Shown here piece after piece: positions 58,618-64,000 of a DNA stretch of 64,000 nucleotides. The translations under genes and the position numbers were made by a program. The DNA is taken from contig CAZTHL010000002.1 of assembly GCA_964613585.1 (NCBI GenBank), forward strand, positions 62,001 to 126,000, given 5' to 3'. The notes beneath the pieces are model-generated. The model ran no database searches and was not told the origin of the DNA. It saw nothing but the letters and a program-made list of their open reading frames with translations. Position 1 is the stretch's first letter. Every line of letters begins with the position of its first letter. The stretch comes from CAZTHL01 sp964613585. GTDB taxonomy: Bacteria; Pseudomonadota; Alphaproteobacteria; DSM-16000; Inquilinaceae.

Positions 58618-58677
58618 TCAGAGCTTTTCCGACGGAGCGGGCCGGTGCCGTTTCCGCATCACGCGGAAGCACCCTAG
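58618..58677 (-). repeat. Palindromic CTAG-ended repeat, short form, copy C
   Basis: On the minus strand it begins CTAGGGTGCTTCCG (58677 downward), continues with ATGCGGAAACGGCACCGGC as in copies A and B, and ends CGGAAAAGCTCTGA. At 60 bp it lacks the central hairpin arm of the long form. Its CTAG supplies the TAG stop of rlpA. It lies in the 155-bp gap before dac, the rest of which shows no gene. Confidence 0.7.
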
Positions 58678-59660
58678 CGCCGCACGATCCGCGCCTCCGC
58701 ATGGCCGGCGTTCACCAGCCGGGCCAGCATCCGGTAGGCCTCCTGCTCGCTGGCGAGCGGCCCCAGGCGCACCCGATGGAATTGCGCGCCCTCGACCCGG
58801 GCGCTCTCGATCCGGGCCGCGCCGAGCGGCTGCAGCTCGTCCCTGAGCCCGACGGCGTTGCCGTAATCGGTGAAGGCGCCGGCCTGGACGAACACGCCGC
58901 CGGGAGCGGACGGCCGCGGCGCCTCGCGGACCGTCCGGCGCGGGGCCGGTTCCGGCGTCGGCTCCGGCCGCCGGTCGGGCCGCACGACCTCGCCGACGGG
59001 CACCGGCGCCGAGGCCGCGACGAAGGTCGGCTGGGGCGTCCTCGGGCCCGTCTCCGGGAACGGATCGCGGCCGGCCACCAGCGCCACCTGGCGGCTCTCG
59101 TCCGCCAGCACCTGGACCCGGACCCGGGCCACCCCCTGCTCGCGGAAGCCCAGCAGCTCGGCGCTGCGCCGCGACAGGTCGATGATCCGGCGGCCGACGA
59201 ACGGGCCGCGATCGTTCACCCGCACGATGATGGAGCGGCCGTTCTCCAGATTGGTGACGCGCACGATGCTCGGCAGCTGAAGCGTCGGATGGGCGGCGGT
59301 CAGCAGGGTCTCGTCGAAGCGCTCACCGTTGGCCGTGGTCTTGCCGTGGAAGCCCGGCCCGTACCACGAGGCAACGCCGACCTGGTCATAGGCGAAATCC
59401 TCCTTCGGGCGGTACCAGACACCGCGGATCTGATAGGGCTTGCCGACCTTGTAATGGCCGGGCTCGCCGGCGTGGCCGACGGTCGCCATGTGCGCGGCCA
59501 GCTTGGTCTCGGCGCAGCTGGCGAGGAAAAGCATCGACAGCATCATCGCCAGATACCGTGGATACCGGCGATGCCTTGCAAGCGGCCGGATCGGGCGACC
59601 CGATCTGCTCGCGCGCCGCGCCCGATCGTTTCTACAGCCTAACGTTTTTCTTGGAAACAT
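58674..59660 (-). CDS. rlpA: RlpA-like septal ring lytic transglycosylase lipoprotein
   Basis: RlpA cleaves denuded peptidoglycan at the septum. The 328-residue protein has a lipobox ending LFLASC (Cys49), a double-psi beta-barrel domain (GVASWYGPGFHGKTTANGERFD with the catalytic Asp in VNDRGPFVGRRIIDLS), a Pro/Arg linker and a C-terminal SPOR domain (FVQAGAFTDYGNAVGLRDEL). The ATG at 59660 has GGGGA upstream and gives an unusually long, basic 38-residue start before the hydrophobic segment; ATGs at residues 39-40 leave no basic n-region. The stop is provided by a repeat element. Confidence 0.92.
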   Translation of the reverse strand: MFPRKTLGCRNDRARRASRSGRPIRPLARHRRYPRYLAMMLSMLFLASCAETKLAAHMATVGHAGEPGHYKVGKPYQIRGVWYRPKEDFAYDQVGVASWYGPGFHGKTTANGERFDETLLTAAHPTLQLPSIVRVTNLENGRSIIVRVNDRGPFVGRRIIDLSRRSAELLGFREQGVARVRVQVLADESRQVALVAGRDPFPETGPRTPQPTFVAASAPVPVGEVVRPDRRPEPTPEPAPRRTVREAPRPSAPGGVFVQAGAFTDYGNAVGLRDELQPLGAARIESARVEGAQFHRVRLGPLASEQEAYRMLARLVNAGHAEARIVRR

Positions 59661-59740
59661 TGAAGGTCCCCGTCAGCAATTATTTTAGGCCCCCACCTCG
59701 CTTCTGTCACATTTGAGCGAATCGTGCAAGAATTCGTGAA

Positions 59741-60541
59741 TCATGGGGGCGCCGGCAGAAGCGCGTCCGTGCGCCCGGCAAGGCGGTAGGCGACCAGGCC
59801 GATCCACTCGCGCACGCCCGCCTCGGTCAGGGCCAGCCCGTCGAGGAGGCCGAAGCGCAGAGGGAACGGGCGGGTGCCGGTCAGGTAGTCCGTGGGGACC
59901 GGGACCACCGGCCAGCCGAGCGCGCGGAACACGCCGACGCTGCGCGGCATGTGCCGGGCGGAGGTCACCAGAAGCCAGGTATCGCTCGGCCCGGGCTCGA
60001 CCAGCCGTAACGACAGCAGCGCGTTCTCGTAGGTGTTGCGCGACCGGCCCTCGAGAACGACACGCTCAAGCGGCAGACCGATGTCGGCGAACACCCGGGC
60101 GGCGACCCCGGCCTCCTTGGCCTCCTGCCGCAGCAGGTCGCCCGAGCCGCCGGTGAAGACCAGCGTTGCGTCCGGGAAGCGCCGGGCGAGCGCGGCGAAC
60201 ACGGTGAAGCGCTCGGCGGTGCCGGACAGCGCCGGCTCGCCGCGCTGGGCGCTGAGCCAGGGCACCACGGTGCCGCCGAGAACGATGATGCCGTCGACCT
60301 GCTCTGGCAGCTCGGCCGGCCGGGCGAAGCGCTCCTCCAGCGGCCGGACCAGGACGGTGCCGACCGGCAGGATGCTGATCGCCAGGAGCGCCACGACCGC
60401 GGACGAGGTGGCGATCAGGCCGATCCGCCGGCGCCCGAGCATGAGCAGAAGGGTTCCCGCGGCGAGCAGGATCAGCAGGACATTGCCCGGCGCGGCCAGC
60501 CACCAGAACAGCTTCGAGACGACGAAGAACAGGTCAGGCAT
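59741..60541 (-). CDS. YdcF/ElyC-family (DUF218) membrane protein
   Basis: The 266-residue protein has two N-terminal membrane helices (about 8-36 and 40-62) and a DUF218 Rossmann-like domain with VDGIIVLGGTVV, ATLVFTGGSGDLLRQEA, SRNTYENALLS and the end ALTEAGVREWIGLVAYRLAGR. E. coli ElyC and SanA of this family affect envelope or peptidoglycan precursor handling; the biochemical activity is unknown. It overlaps mtgA by 8 bases and is probably cotranscribed with it. Confidence 0.9.
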   Translation of the reverse strand: MPDLFFVVSKLFWWLAAPGNVLLILLAAGTLLLMLGRRRIGLIATSSAVVALLAISILPVGTVLVRPLEERFARPAELPEQVDGIIVLGGTVVPWLSAQRGEPALSGTAERFTVFAALARRFPDATLVFTGGSGDLLRQEAKEAGVAARVFADIGLPLERVVLEGRSRNTYENALLSLRLVEPGPSDTWLLVTSARHMPRSVGVFRALGWPVVPVPTDYLTGTRPFPLRFGLLDGLALTEAGVREWIGLVAYRLAGRTDALLPAPP

Positions 60542-61436
60542 GGGGAATCGCGCAGCCGGTCAGGGGACGGATCTGCTCCATTCGGGTCTGGATCGTGCCG
60601 GCGCGCCGCTCGAGATAAGGTGTCGGGCGAGCCGGCGACCACTGCCGCGGGCTCGGCAGCACCACCGCCAGCAGGGCGGCCTCGCGCGCCGTGAGGTCGG
60701 CCGGCGCCTTGCCGAAGTAGCGCTCGGCCGCCGCGCCGATACCGTACAGGCCGGGCCCCCACTCGGCGATGTTGAGGTAGACCTCGACAATCCGGCGCTT
60801 GGACCACAAGACTTCAAGCTGTGCCGTAAGAACGGCCTCCAACGCTTTGCGAAAAAAGCTTCTGTCATGCCAGAGGAGCAGGTTCTTGGCGGTCTGCATG
60901 GTGACCGTGCTGGCACCGCGCAGGCGGCCGCGCCGCCGATACTCCTCGACCACGTTCTGCAGCTCGACGAGGTCGAAGCCGAAATGCCGGCAGAAGCGGT
61001 TGTCCTCCGCGGCGAGCACGGCGAGCACCGCGGCCGGGGCGATCTTCTCGAGGGGCACCCAGCGGCGCTCCATCCCCTCGCCCTCCAGGAGACGGGCCAG
61101 CATCAGCGGGGTCACCGGCGGCGGCACCACGGCGTAGACGAGCAGCAGCGCGGGCGGGCCGAGGAGCAGGATCAGCGCCACGACAACGACGAGGCGGCGC
61201 AGCCGGCGGCGCCACGCCGGGCGCCCGGCGGCGGTGGCCTGTCGCCGGTCGGCGCCACGGGACGACGACCGGGGCACGCGGGAAGGTCGTCGGCGGCGGG
61301 CGGGGCTCACGACTCGGCTGCGGCGGATGGCGGGGGAGAACGCAGGACCATCGGGATGCTGGTGCGGCGCGGGCCGACCTGTGCCGGTCCGGCCGCCTGG
61401 CGCCCCTTGCCCCACCTCGGCCGCAGTCACCACCAC
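60534..61436 (-). CDS. mtgA: Monofunctional biosynthetic peptidoglycan transglycosylase
   Basis: MtgA polymerises lipid II into glycan strands. The 300-residue protein has a long, basic, low-complexity N-terminus (about 1-80), one membrane helix (about 81-105) and a GT51 domain with the catalytic Glu in AAEDNRFCRHFGFD, the second motif GASTVTMQTAKNLLLW and KRRIVEVYLNIAEWGPGLYGIGAAAERYF. The GTG start at 61436 makes an unusually long N-terminal part; the real start may be further in. It overlaps the ydcF-like gene by 8 bases. Confidence 0.92.
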   Translation of the reverse strand: MVVTAAEVGQGAPGGRTGTGRPAPHQHPDGPAFSPAIRRSRVVSPARRRRPSRVPRSSSRGADRRQATAAGRPAWRRRLRRLVVVVALILLLGPPALLLVYAVVPPPVTPLMLARLLEGEGMERRWVPLEKIAPAAVLAVLAAEDNRFCRHFGFDLVELQNVVEEYRRRGRLRGASTVTMQTAKNLLLWHDRSFFRKALEAVLTAQLEVLWSKRRIVEVYLNIAEWGPGLYGIGAAAERYFGKAPADLTAREAALLAVVLPSPRQWSPARPTPYLERRAGTIQTRMEQIRPLTGCAIPHA

Positions 61437-61588
61437 CGCGCGAGCGCCGTCAAGCGCCTATGCGGACGGACCGGCGTGTGGCGGCCTTGCCGACCCGGCG
61501 ACGACCGGAGGCGGCGGTGCTGCGGATCGGAGCCGCCGCGGGACAGTGAGTCGACCCGTTTGGGCAGGCCAAGCATGAAACGTCGGAC
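61437..61588. other. Noncoding stretch before a degraded gene
   Basis: These 152 bp between divergent mtgA and the frameshifted gene show no credible ORF, only GC-rich sequence. The promoter of mtgA should be here. Confidence 0.4.
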
Positions 61589-62007
61589 ATGGCCGAGGCC
61601 GGCGGTGGCGCCGAGGTGGCGCCGAGGCCGGCGGTGGCCCTCGCTTGGCTGCACCGGGAGGACTGGGCGCGCGGGACGGCCATGGATCCGGAGGTAACGA
61701 GGCGCTATGACGAGTGGCTCGCGGAGGGCCGCCGTGCGATCGCCGACCTCGAATCGCCGACCTCGAGAGGAACGGGTTGGCGGCCAAGCCGATCGAGATC
61801 GAGCCAAGCGCCTTCGCCGCCGGGTGCCCGGCCGAAGGCCGTCCGCTCAAGTCCGCGGCCCGGGCCGCCCATGTCGCCGCGCAGGCTCGGGAGCGGGCAA
61901 ACGATCCCCGCGGCGCTGATCCGGCCTGGATCGGCCGGCGGAGCCCCGACGCCGCTCGACGGGTCCTGGGCTTGCCCGACCCGGGACCCGGTCGGCGGCG
62001 GCGATGA
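61589..62007 (+). pseudogene. Small hypothetical gene broken by a 14-bp tandem duplication
   Basis: From the ATG at 61589 the frame reads DPEVTRRYDEWLAEGRRAIADLE, then shifts. In the next frame the sense continues as IADLERNGLAAKPIEIEPS followed by AFAAGCPAEGRPLKSAARA up to the stop at 62007. At the junction ATCGCCGACCTCGA is present twice in a row (61739-61752 and 61753-61766). Removing one copy would fuse the two frames into one reading frame of about 134 codons. An 18-bp direct repeat (GCCGAGGCCGGCGGTGGC, 61592 and 61621) also lies in the 5' end. The product is not recognised. Confidence 0.6.
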
Positions 62008-62140
62008 CGACCGCGGTCGTCGCCGGACGTCCTGCCGGGTCGGGCGGGCTGCCTTGGCTCTGAATGCAAGGCGGTTTGCGCGGCGCCGTTCGGATGCCAA
62101 GATCACCGTCGGTCGCGCTGTCGGGGTCGCGTCCGTCCGG

Positions 62141-62228
62141 GGATGGGTGGCCGAGCGGTTGATGGCACCGGTCTTGAAAACCGGCAGGGTTCACACCCTC
62201 GTGGGTTCGAATCCCACCCCATCCGCCA
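62141..62228 (+). tRNA. tRNA-Ser, anticodon UGA
   Basis: The cloverleaf begins GGATGGG (acceptor), pairs with CCCATCC near the 3' end, has the D-loop segment GCCGAGCGGTTGATGGC, the anticodon stem CCGGT/ACCGG with loop CTTGAAA (anticodon TGA), a long variable arm (CAGGGTTCACACCCTCG) as in serine tRNAs, and the T-arm GTGGGTTCGAATCCCAC. A G discriminator and an encoded CCA complete it (62225-62228). Confidence 0.97.
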
Positions 62229-62301
62229 TACCATCGTCCACAGGCGCCCACCAGCGCCCCGAAAACCGCAGAACACCGCCATTCCTCACCTCCCTGCAGC
62301 G

Positions 62302-62544
62302 TCAGCTCGAGCTGAAGTCCGGGAGGCAGCATGGCCAGGAATGGCCCGAATTGGGCCGAATACGCGTCGAGCGCCAGCCCGTCGCGACGGTCCTCAGGAT
62401 TTCGGCCTGCCGCGGGCTCGCGCACAGGGCGATCGGTGGATCGGGCGACAGGTCCTCGACCGCAGTCAGCGACCCCTCCCCGATCACCGGGAACACCCGG
62501 GCCGGCGCGCCGGCGGCCAGGCGCCGGAGCGCGCTCACTGCCAT
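62302..62544 (-). pseudogene. Broken NuoB-like gene next to a NuoA-like gene
   Basis: The frame overlaps the NuoA-like stop by 10 bases and reads 80 residues to 62302, with PPIALCASPRQAEILRTVATG, weakly recalling the CSPRQADV region of complex I subunit B proteins. Just downstream, a second minus-strand frame reads DGLALDAYSAQFGPFLAML and then PPGLQLELTLQGG, which resembles the C-terminal end of related NuoB/NuoD-like accessory proteins. That frame has no stop before the tRNA. Internal deletion plus frameshift is the likely history. The family call is tentative. Confidence 0.4.
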
Positions 62545-62882
62545 CGGAGCACGCCCTCGCGCCAGCCGTACACGATGCCGATGGCGAGGATGGCGAGAAA
62601 CATGCCCATCTCGGCCATCGCCTTCAGGCCCTCGGCCACGTACACGACGGCCCAGGGGTACATGAACATCATATCCATCTCGAAGGCGATGAACGGCAGG
62701 GTCATGGAGTAGTAGCGGACGTGGGAGCGCTGCCAGGCATGGGTCTCCGGCGTCGCCCCGTCGAGAAACGGCATTCTTTGCGGCTCGGTGGACCGTGGTG
62801 TCCGACGAGCCACGCCCTGCAGGGCCGCCCCGACGAGGAGCCCGGCAAGACCTGCCAGAAGCGGAGGCAGCAACTGATCCAT
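62535..62882 (-). CDS. NuoA-like (complex I subunit A-type) membrane protein
   Basis: The 115-residue protein has three membrane helices and the NuoA core HVRYYSMTLPFIAFEMDMMFMYPWAVVYV plus EMGMFLAILAIGIVYGWREGVLRW. The loop that in NuoA carries YECGF reads PFLDGATPE, so the conserved Cys is missing, and the acidic pair is Glu/Asp in FEMDMMF rather than the usual FDVE. It stands alone, without a nuo operon in the window; its only partner is a broken NuoB-like frame. A divergent, probably accessory or non-functional homologue is likely. Confidence 0.7.
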   Translation of the reverse strand: MDQLLPPLLAGLAGLLVGAALQGVARRTPRSTEPQRMPFLDGATPETHAWQRSHVRYYSMTLPFIAFEMDMMFMYPWAVVYVAEGLKAMAEMGMFLAILAIGIVYGWREGVLRWQ

Positions 62883-63226
62883 GGGGCAGGATCCATGCCG
62901 GCGCTCGAAGGCAGACGGGTCACTGAATTCACCGTTTGCTGAAGCGGTTCCCGGCAAATAGGCCAAGGCGGACGCCGAGCCCCACCCCGAGCCCCTTGTT
63001 CAAACCCGATCGCGGGCCAGCCGGACCGGGGCCGACGTCAGCGCCCGCCCCCGCCGATCGCTACGTGACCCAGATGGTCCGGCAGGAGCGCCCCGCATCG
63101 CGCGGAGCCATCCGGGCCGCGGCGCTCACGCCTTGGAATGGCCGCATTTGCACCCTTCGACGGTCTCAATCGGTGACCATCTCGGGATCATTGCAATGGT
63201 CCCCTCACTCCATTGTTGCAGACTTC

Positions 63227-63263
63227 GGCGGTGCCGGCGGACGCCGGTGCCGCCGCTTCTTTT
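63227..63263 (+). terminator. Terminator-like hairpin and T-rich tail without an upstream gene
   Basis: A 12-bp stem (two G-U pairs) with a GGAC loop is followed by GCTTCTTTT on the plus strand. A second small hairpin sits 10 bp upstream. A plus-strand small RNA ending here is possible, but no promoter could be recognised. Confidence 0.35.
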
Positions 63264-63316
63264 GCGGGTCATCCCGGCCGCCGCGGGTGGGTCTGGAAGG
63301 CGGTGGGCGAAATCGG

Positions 63317-63378
63317 CTAGAGCGTTTCCGCCTGACGCGGAATCGGCGGCAATGCCACTTGAGCCCGAAACGCTCCAG
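63317..63378 (+). repeat. Palindromic CTAG-ended repeat, short form, copy D
   Basis: The element begins CTAGAGCGTTTCCG and ends GAAACGCTCCAG, 62 bp, with the internal blocks CCTGACGCGGAATCGGC and GGCAATGCCACTTGA also found at both sides of the central hairpin of copies A and B. It is thus the outer part of the long form without the central arm. It ends 46 bp before the start of the HD-domain gene. Confidence 0.8.
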
Positions 63379-63424
63379 GCAGCCGCCGGCATTCCGGCCT
63401 TGGGGCTCGTTCGGCACACCGCCC

Positions 63425-64000
63425 ATGACGTCCACACCGTCACCACCCGCCGCTTCGCCGCGCGCCTGGCAGCGCATGCTGAGCGGCCGCCGGCTCAACC
63501 TGCTCGATCCATCGCCGGTGGACATCGAGATCGACGACATCGCCCACGGGCTTGCCCGTCTGGCCCGATGGAACGGCCAGACCCGTGGGGACTTCGCCTT
63601 CTCCGTGGCTCAGCATTGCCTGCTGGTCGAGCGGCTGGTGGGGCGCGAGCAGCCGCACGGCCTCGACCGGCGCTGGCGGCTGGCAGCGCTGCTTCACGAT
63701 GCGCCGGAATACGTGATCGGCGACATGATCTCCCCGTTCAAGGCAGCCATCGGCGGCGACTACAAGGTCATCGAGCACGCCCTGCAGCGAGCCATCCATA
63801 TTCGCTTCGGGCTGCCGGCCGAGTTGCCGGAGTCGATCGAGGAGCGGATCAAGCGGGCCGACAAGACCGCCGCCTTCTCGGAGGCGGTCGACCTGGCCGG
63901 CTTCGCCGAGGAGGAGGCGCGCCGTGTGCTGGGCTATCGCCGCCGGGCGCGCTCGGAGCCGCTCGCTCCACTGTCCCCGGCCCGGGCAAAGGCAAGCTTC
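63425..64000 (+). CDS. HD-domain phosphohydrolase (YfbR/COG1896-like), 3' end outside the window
   Basis: From the ATG at 63425 the frame is open for 192 codons to the end of the window. The start is MTSTPSPPAASPRAW, with no strong ribosome-binding site. HD-superfamily features are FSVAQHCLLVERLV (first His), LAALLHDAPEYVIGDMISPFK (His-Asp pair) and ERIKRADKTAAF (last Asp), in the order of 5'-deoxynucleotidase-like proteins. The substrate is unknown. The C-terminus is cut, so the length cannot be compared. Confidence 0.85.
   Translation, partial: MTSTPSPPAASPRAWQRMLSGRRLNLLDPSPVDIEIDDIAHGLARLARWNGQTRGDFAFSVAQHCLLVERLVGREQPHGLDRRWRLAALLHDAPEYVIGDMISPFKAAIGGDYKVIEHALQRAIHIRFGLPAELPESIEERIKRADKTAAFSEAVDLAGFAEEEARRVLGYRRRARSEPLAPLSPARAKASF

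Larger units (their letters stand above)
62883..63424. other. Noncoding region between the NuoA-like and HD-domain genes
   Basis: These 542 bp hold no credible gene. They contain two hairpins: CAATGG-10 nt-CCATTG at about 63195-63216, and GGCGGTGCCGGC (63227-63238) with GCCGGTGCCGCC (63243-63254), fully paired with two G-U pairs, followed by GCTTCTTTT. This looks like a Rho-independent terminator on the plus strand without an upstream gene. A short repeat element (63317-63378) lies close to the HD gene. Confidence 0.45.

Noticed and set aside
61847..62425. Minus-strand frame running through tRNA-Ser as a complete gene
   Set aside because: It includes the tRNA antisense (IRTHEG-type translation, a well-known artefact). 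Only its first part near 62300-62425 looks protein-like and is treated as the broken NuoB-like remnant.
63126..63272. Small minus-strand protein of 48 residues ending EGCKCGHSKA
   Set aside because: No ribosome-binding site, overlaps the hairpin region, and no homologue is known to me.

Overview
The window is 64 kb of a high-GC alphaproteobacterial chromosome, probably Rhodospirillales-like or another early-branching lineage. The evidence is gene content and order: an LpxI-type lipid A pathway, a fused IspDF, a PdhB subunit carrying its own lipoyl domain, ntrBC-ntrYX-trkA-hfq-hflX, pgpA-cinA, and a lexA promoter with a GTTC-N7-GTTC SOS box. Nearly every gene is core housekeeping. There is no prophage, IS transposase, CRISPR array or classical defence locus.

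Layout. 1-3986 (+): outer-membrane and lipid A genes (3' part of ompH, fabZ, lpxA, lpxI, lpxB), without lpxD. 4224-7110 (-): gltA and gltX. 7201-9306 (+): comEC. 9358-20835: a minus-strand block ppiD-trpE ... trpG-trpD-trpC-moaC-moeA-lexA. The tryptophan genes are split by an opposite-strand copper cassette (HMA chaperone, copA, cueR) that has a textbook CueR operator. 21025-32901 (+): tpiA, secG, pyrG, kdsA, eno, ftsB, pdhA, pdhB, pdhC, a chorismate mutase-like gene and lpd. 33015-38417: hspQ (-), lipA and ratA (+), then a DUF429 gene, cinA/pncC, pgpA and ispDF (-). 38795-49196 (+): ntrB, ntrC, ntrY, ntrX, trkA, a class IV aminotransferase, hfq and hflX. 49342-52143: an inositol monophosphatase-like gene (+), mazG (-) and a membrane-anchored alpha/beta hydrolase (+). 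52206-52443: a 25-bp tandem repeat broken by a 100-N assembly gap. 52444-61436 (-): MBL hydrolase, tatD, metG, holB, tmk, D,D-carboxypeptidase, rlpA, ydcF-like and mtgA, listed from low to high coordinate and transcribed in reverse. 61437-64000: a degraded stretch around tRNA-Ser(UGA), with a frameshifted small gene, a NuoA-like gene with a broken NuoB-like partner, and an HD-domain gene cut by the window end.

The least ordinary features are: (i) four copies of a palindromic CTAG-ended element in two sizes (about 130 and 60 bp), which supply the stop codons of cinA and rlpA and the last codons of lpxB; (ii) the copper cassette that separates trpE from trpGDC, with a promoter placed so that the first mRNA is probably leaderless; (iii) the gapped 25-bp minisatellite; and (iv) the decayed tRNA-Ser neighbourhood. 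I found no wholly new multigene system. Most functions below rest on recognised motifs and gene order, without any database search.
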